64,000 nt of DNA. It comes from Lycium barbarum (Eukaryota > Streptophyta > Magnoliopsida > Solanales > Solanaceae). Both the position numbers and the translations under genes were made by a program. This document shows, in pieces, positions 1 through 11,489 of this stretch. The stretch lies in assembly GCF_019175385.1 (NCBI RefSeq), contig NC_083343.1, positions 55,326,457 to 55,390,456 of the forward strand, read 5' to 3'. Below the pieces are notes generated by a model. The model searched no databases, had not been told where the DNA came from, and saw only the letters and a program-made list of their open reading frames with translations. Position 1 is the first letter of the stretch, and each line of letters starts with the position of its first letter.

Positions 1-23
1 ATGGCCCCTTTCACATCTTGGCC

Positions 24-233
24 TCAAATATCTGGTGGAGAAGCTGGGGGTGTTGGAGCTGGGGTTGAGGCTCCTTCATGTTCCTCAGAAATAGGCACTG
101 AGTGAGAGGACCGAGTTTGAGCCCCATTCTGGGACTCACATTCCTCTATATCCGTTGGCGACGCTATTTCTGCCCGCTTTTCTGCCACTGTCTTGCCCTT
201 TTGGGCTGCCGTAGCTTTTCTCGTTATAGGCAT
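24..233 (-). pseudogene. gag N-terminus of element F, cut by a nonsense codon
   Basis: A 69-codon frame opens with a Met followed by a basic, Ala/Lys-rich stretch containing ATAAQKGK, the same segment that opens gag of element A (41710) and of B (56496). It then becomes Pro/Ser/Glu-rich, as the poorly conserved gag N-terminal region of Tekay elements does. The frame stops at 24, far short of a gag capsid domain, while the following bases still look like gag leader-domain sequence, so I read the stop as a disabling mutation. It lies about 190 bp downstream of the primer site, the spacing seen in A and B. The gag product would form the virus-like particle; this copy cannot. Confidence 0.6.
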
Positions 234-345
234 TTCTGAAATACATAATACATGGTTAAGGAACGAGAAATCCTTATATCATGGCTCTATCGCATGATCT
301 TATGAAAAAAAAAGGTCATTCATTCCTAAAATGCCCACAGCCTCC

Positions 346-381
346 TGTTTATAAGTGTGGTGCGCAACACACCCATAAACA
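346..381 (-). other. 36-nt leader hairpin of element F, self-complementary loop
   Basis: Outer stem TGTTTAT with ATAAACA, inner stem GGTGTG with CACACT (one weak pair), loop TTGCGCAC. The loop contains the self-complementary TGCGCA where other copies have GTGCAC. It lies in the leader between primer site and gag. Candidate RNA dimerisation or packaging signal (inference). Confidence 0.5.
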
Positions 382-426
382 AGACTCTACTAGACATGGC
401 TTGTAGACACACCCTAAGACATAACT

Positions 427-438
427 GCTCTGATAACA
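427..438 (-). promoter_or_regulatory. Primer binding site of F, initiator Met tRNA type, one mismatch
   Basis: On the minus strand it reads TGTTATCAGAGC against the usual TGGTATCAGAGC complementary to the 3' end of plant initiator Met tRNA. It starts four bases inside the LTR end. Minus-strand cDNA synthesis starts here. Confidence 0.75.
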
Positions 439-888
439 CTTTTGCCACGACCCAACCGGAGGGCCATGACGGGCACCCAGTGCTGACCCACGGGCATCTC
501 CTATCATACTCTCATATTCACATCTAGGTGAGCCACATGGCTTACTCATAATTTACATATATCAATAGTGCTAATCTCATTGACCGACAATACATTTATA
601 TCATCATCAACAGCAATGCCCATATCCATATACACGACCCGACAAGGCTATCAAAGTAATATACAAAATATGATCCGACAAGGCTGCAAGACATCTAACC
701 ATACACAACTGTCTACAAGCCTCTAAGTAGAGTAGGTAACATCATATAGGCGGGACAGGACCCCGACATACCCATATGTATGTACACAAAAGAATAATAC
801 CCAAAAGTTGTAGCTCTGGATGAAATGGAGCTCCTCTATGTAGTCCCTGAATACGAAATCTATGGATCAAGCCTGTCTCCCTGTCCAC

Positions 889-945
889 CTGCGGGCATGA
901 CGCAGCTTCCACAAACAAAAGGATGTCAGTACGAATAATGTACTG
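889..945 (-). other. Hairpin cluster of LTR F
   Basis: In minus-strand order: CAGTAC pairs with GTACTG, a degenerate second stem (CATCC with GGAAG), and CTGC pairs with GCAG. It corresponds to the cluster best seen at 40953-41008. The second stem has changed sequence but four of five pairs remain. Confidence 0.55.
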
Positions 946-1536
946 AGTATGTAAAGCATAATCAACATCATAGTAGGAGAATAAGAGACAACATAAGAAA
1001 TAGCATAAGGTATAGGGTAAGATGGGAGAATCGGGAGGTAATAGAGTCATTTGTACCTATAGTGGCCTTCATCGTATCTACTTACATGTCTTTCATAGGG
1101 ACCTTCCATTTCTAAAGCTTACTCAGGCATATATACATATATACACACACATATTCGTATTCATATTTATACCGTACATGGCTACAAAGGTTCGGTGATT
1201 CGCATACCCAGCCATAACAAGGCTCGATGATTATACATACCTGGCCCTACCAAGGCTCAATGTTATTCGTACCCAACTACAGAGGTGCGTGCGATAAGTA
1301 TCATACCCAGCCATATAAGCTCGGTGTTACATAATAGTCATACATACTTAGACACGTATACATAAAAGTCCATAAGTATCATCAACATCATTGTTATCAA
1401 CGTTTTCGATACATCTATCCTTAGAGGATCAACTATTATATAAACGAGATTCTAGTATCGTTAAAATATCGATAATCATGAGCTTTGGTAATCTTAGAAA
1501 TAGAGTCATTTGGAAAACATTATGGAAGTCATGAAA

Positions 1537-1538
<2 letters not shown>

Positions 1539-1594
<56 letters not shown>
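1539..1594. repeat. (AT)n microsatellite
   Basis: About 28 AT units inside LTR F. The Ile-Tyr runs in all open frames here are translation artefacts of this tract. Confidence 0.97.
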
Positions 1595-1601
<7 letters not shown>

Positions 1602-2392
1602 GCAAGGAAACCATGCCTTAATGAAGGAAGGGTTAGCCTTACATACCTCATTGTCTTCTTAACTACTGAACGTTCACCGTCGTAGCTTGAACAATCTACT
1701 TTAGAAGGATTCATACCGTGGTTAAGCCTTAATGACACTCTTAAATTCAAACTAGAATAATTCATGATCTAATGAAAATTGGGCAGCATTTCCCCTATTT
1801 CGGCAACTTCCACCATATTACAAAACAACTCCCAAACATCCATAATACCCCCACAATATCATAATCAGGTAATCAGATTCCATTAAGCCTTCTAAATTCA
1901 TCCTTGTGTTCAACTTATACCAACAACCTCACACCCATTTAAGCACATTTTCATACAATGCTTCCATATCAGTATTACTACCTTCCATAACAAGATTATA
2001 TCTATATTATGCTAAGAATCATGACTCAAGTTAGCTTACTACTCAAAAACATCAAAGTTACATTTAACCCTCATTTTCTACTTTCTTCTTCTACCCAAGT
2101 TCTTCAACAACCAAACATTCATGATAACACGAAATAAGCATGAAAACTAACCTTTTATCTCATGGGAATGAGCTTTGGATCAACTATCAATTTAGGTGAA
2201 AACCCTTGCTTCAATACTCAAGAATTCCTTGTAGTCTACTAACCCTAGCAAAGCTCCTAACACATGGGTACCTTGATTCTTGCCTCTTGATCTTTGTTTT
2301 CTCTTGGATTGGGGAGGAATATGCTTGGAGAAGGGTTTTGAGCTCTCAAGACTTGTGGAGGATGAAAAATAAAATAAATGAACAAAGGCCAT

Positions 2393-2401
2393 CTATTTAT
2401 A
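2393..2401 (-). promoter_or_regulatory. TATA box of LTR F
   Basis: TATAAATAG on the minus strand, about 610 bp from the LTR start. It lies immediately downstream of the palindrome array on the transcribed strand, so it is the likely core promoter. No transcript evidence. Confidence 0.5.
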
Positions 2402-2430
2402 CAAAACATAAAAATTCAGCCTGATAGACT

Positions 2431-2660
2431 TATTCGGACCACTTATACGGTCCGTATCATGTTATACGGTCCGTATAACACCACCATGGGAAAACCCCTT
2501 TCTGATATAGGTCAAGTTATATGGACCTCCTTATACGAACCGTATAAAGTTATACGGACTGTATAAGTGGTCGTATAACACCACCAAGAAAATAAGCCTT
2601 TCTGTGAAGGTTGTGTTATACGGACCTTCCTTATACGGACCGTATAAGTGGCCGTATAAC
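2431..2660. repeat. Array of ATACGGNCCGTAT palindromes upstream of the F TATA box
   Basis: At least five copies or half-copies of a short inverted repeat built on TATACGG and CCGTATA occur in 230 bp. The cleanest is 2461-2479, with arms GTTATACGG and CCGTATAAC around one base. Further copies lie at 2445-2457, near 2535-2565 and near 2637-2660. In LTR orientation the array ends about 30 bp before the TATA box. Confidence 0.75.
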
Positions 2661-3013
2661 TCCCAGTTATGCGAAACTTATTCTCGTTGATTCGTTTGAC
2701 TTCCAATCCTTATGGAACATTTTGGGCACTTACATAATACTTCATTAACCATACAATAGACTCTATATCAGCCCCTCAAGATATCATCAAATAAATATTA
2801 GCTCAATTATAGAAAGAAACCTTTCCGAACACGACTTATATTTCACTTCCTTCAACGAACTAAATTTCACATATTCGTATGACTTCAAAATCTTGTGGCA
2901 TGCACCTTAAGTTATCTAATACTTCCCTTAATCTCGTAAGGATTTCATAATCAGCTTAACCTCACATTAGCCTATCCACAAGGCAACAAATCAAAAATTT
3001 CAGAGGTGTAACA

Positions 3014-4144
3014 ACTATACAAAAGGACCCCTGATCTTGAGTTGCTCAGATGGGTGGATGCCAAGGAGGCCACAAAATTGCTAAATGAATTACACGCAGG
3101 GACATACGGACCCCACATGAATGGACTCATCCTCGCTAAGAAAATCCTGAGGACAGGATATTACCGGATGACCATGGAACATGACTCTTGTAAATTCGTG
3201 CAAAAGTGCCATTAGTGTCAAATAAACGGGGGCCCGATCAAAGTTCCACCCACAGAATTACATGCAATGAGTTCCCCTTGGCCTTTTGTGGCTTAGGAAA
3301 TGGACGTCATAGGACCCATTGAGCCTTCGGCCTCCAACGGACATTGCTTCATCTTGGTCGCATAGACTACTGCACCAAATGGGAAGAAGCAACTTCCCAC
3401 AAATCAGTAACCAAGAAAGTCGTGGCTGACTTCGTCAAGAACAACCTAATATGTCATTTTGGTGTGCCGGAATCTATCATCACAGATAATGGTGCCAATC
3501 TAAATAGCCATTTGATAAAGGACATCAGTGAACAATTCAAAATCACTCACAAGAACTCTACTGCCTATCGACCAGAGATGAATAGAGCCGTAGAGGCTGC
3601 CAACAAGAACATCAAAAAGATTTTGAGGAAGATGGTCGACAACTACAAGAATTGGCAAGAGCAGCTGCCTTATGCTCTATTGGGATATATAACAACGACT
3701 AAAACATCGATCGGGGCAACCCCATACCTCCTCGTTTACGGTACAGAAGCGGCCATCCTCGCAAAAGTGGAAATCCCTTCGCTAAGGATCATCCAAGAGG
3801 CAGAGCTGAAAGATGCAGAATGGGTTAAGAATCATTATGAACAGTTGTCCATGATCGAGGAGAAGAGAATGGTGGTGGTATGCCATAGACAGCTGTACAA
3901 ACAAAGGATGTCTAGAGCCTTCAACAAGCGAGTCAGAACTCGACTTTTCCAGAACAGACAACTCGTGTTCAAGTGAGTCTTCCACGACCAAGAGGAATAT
4001 AAAGGGAAATTCGCACCAAACTGGCAAGGTCCATACATGGTCAGGAAAGTACTCTCAGGTGGAGTCGTAGTCTTAGTCGAGATAGATGGGCAAGAGCGGC
4101 CCAAGGATATCAATGCAGACCCACTCAAGAGATACTATTTCTAG
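3014..4144 (+). pseudogene. Integrase region of Tat/Retand element T1, decayed
   Basis: The translation follows a Ty3/gypsy integrase of the Tat lineage. An N-terminal zinc-binding segment with a CHxCQ-type pair appears near 3205-3220 (its Trp/Lys-region codon is now a stop). The catalytic core then gives an MDVIGPIEP-like strand, TDNGAN with the second Asp near 3484-3498, and an RPEMNRAVEAANK segment with the Glu near 3592. The C-terminal SH3-like tail ends at TAG 4142-4144. Damage: in-frame stops near 3213 and 3295, a one-base deletion near 3362, and TGA at 3974-3976 where relatives have a sense codon. Normally it inserts cDNA into the genome; this copy is dead. Its 5' side is cut at 3014 by element F. 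Confidence 0.85.
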
Positions 4145-4529
4145 GATTCCATTTGCTTGTAAAGGCACTGCCATCTCTTTGTAATTGTACCTTTTGCTTG
4201 TAATCGTACTAGAATAACAGAAACACAAACCATCTATGTAATGAACTACGCAATAACCTGAAATCCCCATGATGGGATAAGTAGGCAATCCATACTGGAC
4301 CCGATCGCTTTATTAGTAAAATCAAAACTCAATTACTTTATTCCAAAATACGTTCAACCTGAATTCCTATTACGACAGGATACGTAGGCGCTATCGAGCT
4401 CAATCGTCATAAAAGAAAAAATAAGAAATCCCTAGGAACCTCATAGGCAGTAAAGCGAGAAAAGTCAACAAAATCAGTCCTGCAAGGGTTAGTACAAGAG
4501 CTAGCCAGTACCAACCCTACACTGGGGCA

Positions 4530-4720
4530 GAATTTTTTAGGAGACCTCAAAAATTCCTATCAGGAACAGCCGACAAAGAAAGGGACAAAGTAAAGCCGCA
4601 CATTGGGGTAGAATTTTTTAGAAGGACCTTAAAAATTCCCGCTCAGCAAGACAACACAAGGGACACCCAGAGCAAGTCCTGAAACCGGGGCAGAATTTTT
4701 GAGAAAGATCTCAAAAATTC
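4530..4720 (+). repeat. Three spaced hairpins with GAATTTTT/AAAAATTC arms, T1
   Basis: Each copy follows a CTGGGGCA-like lead. The third (4693-4720) is perfect: arms GAATTTTTGAGA and TCTCAAAAATTC around AAGA. Copies one and two (4530-4556, 4611-4638) carry changes. The same motif lies at the same place in T2 (29789-29815, 29991-30017). Confidence 0.75.
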
Positions 4721-4818
4721 TAAGTGATCAATCATGCTACCGAGAAGAACCATAAGACCTCGTTCGAAGGAAACACACGTCATGACGCATAAAACGAAAC
4801 AAACATTTGCCTTTTAAG

Positions 4819-4819
4819 A

Positions 4820-4899
<80 letters not shown>
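4819..4899 (+). repeat. (AAT)n microsatellite
   Basis: About 26 units of a trinucleotide repeat in the T1 3' untranslated region. Confidence 0.97.
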
Positions 4900-4901
<2 letters not shown>

Positions 4902-5409
4902 TGCTCTTTATGAATTTTACTCCGATTTCTCAAAATATATATAACATAATTGTGTCCAGAAACATCTCTCGAAATACCGAGCCCAAAGAGGTCCGGGAGG
5001 CATTAAGAGGAGACACCAGGCAGGAAGGCGACCACGTTAATCAGCCACTTAGGAAACTCACAATTTTTCAGTGGATGTAGGTTTTCCCTTTTACAGGACA
5101 GCAGATACACCACCAACCAGCTTACTCACGGTAAGAGCGAAGGCAAAAGCCCAAACGTTAGCGAAAGACCAAAAGGTTCACAGCAAAAACGGATAATAAT
5201 AACACATCTGACAAAAAGGGTCACATAAAGAATGAACAACAAAGATGTATCATACCAAGAGGGTCATAATTGATGAGCATAAAGGTATATGCCACTAAAA
5301 GGGTCATGACTAGCACAAAAAGGACATATCCGACTGCATGGGTCAATAGCCAATACAACGGACGAAAGAAAGATCATCCAGCCACAAGGGTCATAATTTT
5401 AATCTGCAT

Positions 5410-5707
5410 GCCGAAAGGGCCATCCATTTATTTTGCCAAAAGGGTCATTCATTTATTTTGCCAAGAGGGTCATTCATACAAATAACCGAGAGGGCAATTC
5501 ATACAAACAAGCCTAGAGGGCCATTAATACAAACAAGCCAAGAGGGCCATTCATACAAACAATCCCATAGGGCCATTCAAACAAACAGGCGAGAGGGCCA
5601 TTCATACAAACAAGCTGAGAGGACCATTCATACAAACAGTTGAGAGGGCCATTCATATAAACAAGCCAAGAGGGTCATTCATACAAATAAGCCAAGAGGG
5701 CCATTCT
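5410..5707 (+). repeat. Minisatellite of about 25-26 bp units, T1
   Basis: About eleven degenerate units of the type AAGAGGGCCATTCATACAAA repeat head to tail; more decayed units with GGGTCAT extend upstream to about 5210. The repeat-like peptides read from it are artefacts. T2 carries a related, larger array at 30676-31275. Confidence 0.9.
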
Positions 5708-8700
5708 AAATTTCCACAAAAAATATCTGCATACTGTCAAGATGAGGAAAGGAGCACACAGACTCCCAAAAAGGAGTCGGTTGCTGAATCAGATCCAAAA
5801 AACTTACGGAGCAAACGTGGAACTTTTTCTTACGCAGCCGGTCAAGATAGGGTGCCTATGAGAGTCAAGATCTCCGATCGGGATTCGGAAGCCATCCAAC
5901 CTTAGTCTCAGCTGTTGACACCTAATTTTCACCACGTAAAGCGTGTATTTTAATTCCCATATTTCCCGAGTCTAAGACGGGGTGAGAATACCCTTAGAAA
6001 ATTTAAAATTTAAAAATCTTGAAAAAATTGCAAAAAATTGACGTTTAATTATTATTTTCATAAAATTAACAATTACAAGAAATTATGAATTATTTCCTTT
6101 CACAAATGTGATTTGAAAAGAAGATATGTATCCCTTTCCGACTAGCTCAGGAAAATGGTTAATTTAAACAACGTGTGAATTACGGTACTCTTGATCTCAT
6201 TTTCTTTCGCATTATTAAATATTGCTCAGAACTATGTCAATATTGGGTTCGTATCGTATCTCATATTTTAAAATGACATATTATGATCTTTATTTTTATA
6301 AAATATAAACTTACGTGTTAGTTTTATATAAATACATAGTTTCACATAAATTGTGTGTTTTTATCTGAGAGGTTTGAGGTCAAATCTGTATTCTAATTTT
6401 AAGGTTCATTTTTTTGTGAGTCATAAGGTTGTGGTATGAGCATTAACCTATCTAATCTCTACAATTTCATTTTTTTAATTATTTGCCTACTTTGCTAAGC
6501 CATTTTGTTATTTCTATATGTCATTAGCTACCATGTAAACCCTCTCCCCTTTTCCCTTCTGATTTTTCCCTTTTCTCTTACTAAAATTCTAAATCAGTTA
6601 GTGTTCAGTAAGTCCAGAAAGTCAAGTGTTTTTGGTTCCTATGTGCCTATTAATCCTTACCTCTCTGTTTTGGACCAGTGTTGTGCCCAATGAGTTTTCT
6701 GTTTTAAAGATTAGAAGAGAAAGTGTTGAGTTCTTTTTATACTATTTAAATCTAAACCCCTGTGCTTGAAAGCTTTCTCTGGTGAGAGTTGTTTTGAGGT
6801 TTGTTTTTAGTCCAAATATGGATCTTGAAGCTGTTTGATTACATTTGTGTGAGTTCTTGTGTTTGAAACCCCCGTTAGATCACAGGGTGTGACTTTCTTA
6901 TCTGCCATACTAAGTCTAACGATCAGTGATCTTTTAATGTCATTTTGGTGTTGTACCTTGCTAAAATTTTCTAGCCATTTTTGTGTTTGTTTAAGGTTTC
7001 AAAACCCTCAAGTTTCACTCATTTTCAACTCTGTTCTTGCTATATGTCCTGTACGGCCTCATGTAATTTGGGCTGCAAGGAATTTGGTTCTGCGAATCTG
7101 CTTTGAATTACATATGCTGCCTTTGAGTCACTTGTCTCAGTTACTTGCATAACTGCTTGAAACTTTCCCATATTATTTGCCTACATATTATGATGATTCA
7201 CTTGTCTTCATAATCTAAAATAAAACTTTGACAGACCCCCTTTGATGTCCTTCTGTGTGGACTTAGACTGAATAAACCTAACATGCATAACTATACTTGT
7301 CTAACTGCCTTAAATGTCATATGTCTTTCATTGCTTGAGTCTAAGTCTATATAAGGTAATGATCATGCTGAAAATTGCACCTAAGGTCCTTCATGTGTTT
7401 AAGCTGTCTCACCCTCTTAATTACATGTGTCATCTAAGTTAAGATTTGTTGTCTTAAATTGTATTCTTTCCTATCCAAATACTATTAAATGTCCTAAACA
7501 CCTGTTGGTCTCCTATGAATGGCAATCTACATGTTATGAGCTTTGTGATCATCCCATGTTTGGTGTTATTCCATTTTTGCACTTGCGACCATGCATTCTA
7601 AGTGTTACTCATCTCTTAGTCCCTCAAGTTTCCTATGTTGAACCCCCACTTATAGGACTCAATTGCTTGAATCTTATGTGCTCCCCTGTGAGTATTGGCA
7701 ATTCTCTCAACTTGCATTACTTGAACCTTTTGTTTGTGACCTGCAACTACTGAAACTAGCTACTAAAGTTTTTCTGTTTTTAAAACTATCCACTCATCTC
7801 AATACTTAGTATTCATATTTAATATTTTGGAACTTGCTTTAAAAACTGGTGAACCAGCCTATGTCCCTTGCTCTTAAATTTTGAAGCTTGTATTGGCTTG
7901 AACTTGTCTAAGTTTTACTTATGTGCCCTGTTTGAACTTGGTTATAATTAGGCAATCGCTTGATTAAACTGGAATCTGCATATGAGCTTTTGGGATACTA
8001 ATTGGAGCTGTAGCTTGATCATTTTTTTTAAAACCCCTGAACCAATATTTTATTCATAAGTGTATCTTGCTTGCCTGCTATGTGCCACATGTATGTCCCA
8101 CCCCTATTTTTTCCCTCTCATACATGTTAAAACAACCCTTAGAGGACACCCTAAGCCCCTGCTAAGATTGATTAGGTAGCTGAAGTGCTTCACCTTTCTA
8201 AAATATTTAATGTAACTATGTGCCTTGATGTGTATCCTGTGAGACTCTTCTGGCATTATCATCTAAGTGTACATGACTTCAGCACCTTTAAATGGCTTAG
8301 TATTTGGTTTGTTTAACTTGGAGGTTCTGTAAATGATCTACCCTCTAGTCATTGGGCTCCCTTGAATTTTGAAGGATCATCCTACTTTGCCTAAGTGTTC
8401 CATTTTCTTTTTCTGTATTACATATGGGATTTCCAAAGTATTAAGGGATTGTATGAACCACTATGGCTGGAAACTAACAATTTAAGGAAGTTATCTGCGC
8501 ATTAAACCCCTTTGAATACATTTGTTATCCTCACCTTTGTGCATGTTCTCTTGACACTGCCTTATTTTTGCATACACATAATTGCTTAGCATTGCTTGTT
8601 GGTTTCTGGTATCTTTCTGGGGTTTTGGATGAACTCTCTGGATAGCTCAAAACCTTCATGCTTGTTTGACTGATTTTAGACTATTCTGGGTTTGAGTTAT

Positions 8701-9978
8701 GTGTATTTCATGAAGGATTAGTTTGAATATGGGTGGGTATGCCCTTCCAAGAGGTTTTGTCCCTCATATTCAAGTATATTTGTGGGAACTTTGGTGTATA
8801 CTTGTCCTCATACCTAGGAAACATTGATAGGATAAAGGGTATACCATGAGGTATACCAGGTATACCACTGTTGCGACATACTTCAAAAGATGGGGAAAAA
8901 GAGAGTTTGGTCTTGCTTATTTTATTACTCCTTAGTCGACTAGGCCAGTCCTGTTCAGTTCGTTTACGATCAATCTAAATTAATGATTGGGCTTAGCTTA
9001 AACATACATGTTCATAATTTAATTCTTTGATTTTGTCATAAGTAATTAGGAGTCAATTTGTAGTATGTTGGCTTTTAAACTATTGGATTTATACTAATTA
9101 TGTATACCTCTTTTATTTTCCAAACCCAAAATCCATTGATTGGCTTCCACGAGGCCAGTCAACTTCAATATATCGAGTCAAATCTCAAAATGGACGGGCA
9201 ACGCACATGGAGCATACGTTGGATTTAAAATTGCATTTTTTCTCCTTCTCTTGGGCTTGGTCGGCCCAAGTCACTCAAACTTTTACATTTCTTGCCTTTA
9301 AATTATAATTTCATGAGCTTTAAATTTCACATTTGGAACCCTCATGTTTAAAACCGTGTATTTGAGTCGCCAAAATGCTTTTACACATTGATAGACATTA
9401 ATGCTATAAAAGAAATGGGAACCGGACTGATTCGACTAAAGAGGATTAAATCTGCCTAATTTGAAAAACCTGTGGACTTGAATGGACATTTCCAGAACTT
9501 TTGGGACTGGACCGATGGGGACTGTTTTGAAACGTCGCTGGACTGATTTAGTGAAAATAAAAGGGGGAAACATGTGCAAACTTGTATAGAATTTTATAAC
9601 AGACTAAAATTGGATAACTTCATTAAGTATACTACGATTTATATACGAATACTATAATATGCCAAAAAAACTATTTTTTTATAAAACTTTTTAAAATACT
9701 ATTTTTTTTTTCAAAAAGTTTTTGGGTGGACTTACGTAGAGTCCTACTTAGGCTAAGAGCCTTTGGGTATTAGCCTAGGTCTTCAAGTCCGACACCCATG
9801 CTCAATTTTGAGCAAAATTACATTTTAACGATTTCTTGAAAAAATATATTTTGCATGTAAATGAAACCTTCTTATTACGGAAATCTAGACTTAAGCAATT
9901 TTTGTCTAAAATAATTTATAATTATAGGGTAAACTATTAGAACCCGTAGGCAAACCGCAATTGAGCGGATCCTTAATA

Positions 9979-10003
9979 CCGGGGTGCCTAACACCTTCCC
10001 CGG
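9979..10003 (+). other. Stem-loop near the 3' end of the Tat solo LTR
   Basis: CCGGGG pairs with CCCCGG around a 13-base loop. The T1 LTR has CTAGGG with CCCTAG in the same 25-base frame (28636-28660), so both arms changed together. Confidence 0.7.
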
Positions 10004-10090
10004 GGGATCATCAGAACCCTTACCTAGACTTTGGTAGATTAGGTTTCTTTTAAATAATATTTTTAAATGAACCCTTTCCGAACTGGTTTT

Positions 10091-10111
10091 CCTAATTTCC
10101 TAAAAATTAGG
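10091..10111 (+). other. Second stem-loop of the Tat solo LTR
   Basis: CCTAATTT pairs with AAATTAGG. The same hairpin is conserved at 28744-28764, followed in both by GTGRCGACTC. Confidence 0.7.
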
Positions 10112-10272
10112 TGACGACTCTAAAATGCATCCTTTAGAGCACCATTAAGTGGTTGGCGGGTTTTTTCGACTTTCCCGGTACAATTCACAACCGTACTTCC
10201 CTGGGACACCTCCATCCTTTTAAGAGGAATGTGCGAGTCGGTTAAACTTAGAGATTCCCAACGCCCGCTACA

Positions 10273-10729
10273 TCAGCAACCACTTGTCTTGTTTTATTTT
10301 TCTCTAAAAATCGCGACCGGTCAGATACACACCGGGAATTCTGAAGGTACTCCCGCATAAGGGATATACTCTTCTCCAGCAAGTCGAACTACATGTGACA
10401 TGATTCTTAGGAACCAGGAGTATGTAGGCAAACCCAATCCCCGAGAGTCGGTCACATTCTAACAGTCTTCCGGAGAAGCCCAATCACAATATTGGGATCC
10501 CCGGATAGTTTCTTCCGAATCACTTGAAGGTCTTCTGTTGAGTCGAACTTCAAGTGGCCTGAATTCTCATATGACATGAGATATGTAGGAAACCCAGAGA
10601 CTCTGGCCACATATGTGAAAATTGCATGGAGACAAAGGGTAGAATGAGCCGAGTCAATAAAAAATTAGGGTTAGTCAAATTTCGTTGCTTAGGGATGGCC
10701 CTGCCATCCCCGAACATCGAAGGGTCAGT
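10273..10729 (+). other. 3' untranslated region of T1, second part
   Basis: Starts with the second TCAGC duplication copy and continues the T1 sequence interrupted at 5912. It matches 31600-32008 of T2 in order: the ATAAGGGATA segment, the GAGATATGTAGGAAAC segment and a block just before the LTR with CCATCCC and GAACA. It ends at the start of the T1 3' LTR. No coding sequence. Confidence 0.7.
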
Positions 10730-11266
10730 TGTTGACACCTAATTTTTTACCTCCCATAATGTATTTCAATCACTCGAAATCCCCGGATAATAAATAAATG
10801 AGCTGAGCATTTTTAAAGGCCTTAAATGATTTTTATAAATTGTCCGGATCAATATTTCTTTCCCTTAGTCATGATTAATTTAATTAGTTCATAATTTAAG
10901 GAAATTAGAGTTATTTTGCAAAAATCAGCCTGCTAGTGTTTTATTTGAAATAATCGGTTTAATTTAATTCCAAATTATTTAATTAGGACAAAAGGCCGTA
11001 ATTGAAATATTCGTGCTAAGATTAATTAAGGCCACATTCGCAATTTTGAGTCCATTAACATAGCTAGTCACTTTTAAATCATTTATATGGGTCAATAATG
11101 TCCTAATTTACTTGTAATTGAATTATTGTGACTAATATTTAATATCCTAGTTTAGTCCATTTATTTAACTTACCTACTTTACTTTATAGGTGCGTATATA
11201 TATTAGGTGTATATGTATGTATACACTATATACACGAAAAAGGGGCTACTCTACTGTTTGAAAGAA

Positions 11267-11286
11267 TTGGACCAGGTCTGGTCCAA
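11267..11286. other. Palindrome in the T1 LTR
   Basis: Arms TTGGACCAG and CTGGTCCAA around GT, a perfect match. It lies about 210 bp before the TATA-like palindrome. Confidence 0.7.
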
Positions 11287-11489
11287 AAAGGGACTGAGAC
11301 CCGGCCCAAAGTGCAAGAAAGATCGATTTTCATTGGTTCACCCATGAAGGGCTGGATCGGCCAAGATCAGATTGAGCCTTAGACCATTTATTTGTTTCTT
11401 TGGCGGATCTCAGTCGTTCATTTGAAATTTCAAGGGCAAACTGCCCATCTAGTCCCACATCGATATTCTTAGTCCTTTGAATGAATTTT

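Larger units (their letters stand above)
1..3013 (-). mobile_element. Element F: 5' part of a Tekay-like LTR retrotransposon, running off the window start
   Basis: Read on the minus strand this is LTR (443-3013), primer binding site (427-438), leader, then the beginning of gag (24-233). The rest lies left of the window. The outer LTR end reads TGTTACACC at 3013 on the minus strand and abuts Tat integrase sequence starting at 3014, so F probably inserted into the Tat element T1. The far LTR and target duplication cannot be seen; the expected duplication would be the bases at 3014-3018. Order and primer site are those of Tekay/Del chromoviruses, but no pol is visible to prove the clade. Confidence 0.8.
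443..3013 (-). repeat. LTR of element F (about 2.57 kb)
   Basis: Ends on the minus strand are TGTTACACC (3013) and GGGTCGTGGCA (443). It shares with the other Tekay-type LTRs here the hairpin cluster (889-945), the GGGTCCTGTCCCGCC box near 755 and a CTGCCC-containing box near 1785. The U3 side holds a TATA box (2393-2401) next to an array of short palindromes (2431-2660). An (AT)n tract interrupts it at 1539-1594. Only one LTR is in view, so its age cannot be judged. Many small open frames inside it are chance frames; none resembles a protein. Confidence 0.85.
4145..5912 (+). other. 3' untranslated region of Tat element T1, first part
   Basis: Follows the integrase stop and lacks coding sequence. 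It has three copies of a hairpin motif (4530-4556, 4611-4638, 4693-4720), an AAT microsatellite, then minisatellite repeats (about 5410-5707). A long region with tandem repeats between integrase and 3' LTR is typical of Tat-lineage elements. It is interrupted at 5913 by a solo LTR and resumes at 10273. Confidence 0.75.
5913..10272 (+). repeat. Solo LTR of a Tat-lineage element, TSD TCAGC
   Basis: Starts TGTTGACACC at 5913 and ends GCTACA at 10272; TCAGC is present on both sides (5908-5912 and 10273-10277). The 4360-bp LTR has no interior or partner attached, so it is a solo LTR left by LTR-LTR recombination. It sits in the 3' UTR of T1, just before T1's own 3' LTR. Near its 3' end are two hairpins (9979-10003 and 10091-10111) shared with the T1 LTR. 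Small open frames between 6505 and 7753 show no family resemblance and I treat them as chance. Confidence 0.9.

Noticed and set aside
1429..1765. Open frames on both strands with long Ile-Tyr runs (also 25188-25497 and 59300-59509)
   Set aside because: They are translations of (AT)n microsatellites inside LTRs, with no homologous protein.
5458..5643. Repeat protein with GHSYKQ-type units (also 30672-31078)
   Set aside because: Reading of a non-coding minisatellite; several frames give similar repeats and the region is the Tat 3' UTR.
6505..7753. Three plus-strand frames of 62-108 codons
   Set aside because: They lie inside a solo LTR, have Leu/Cys-rich chance composition and no conserved motif.
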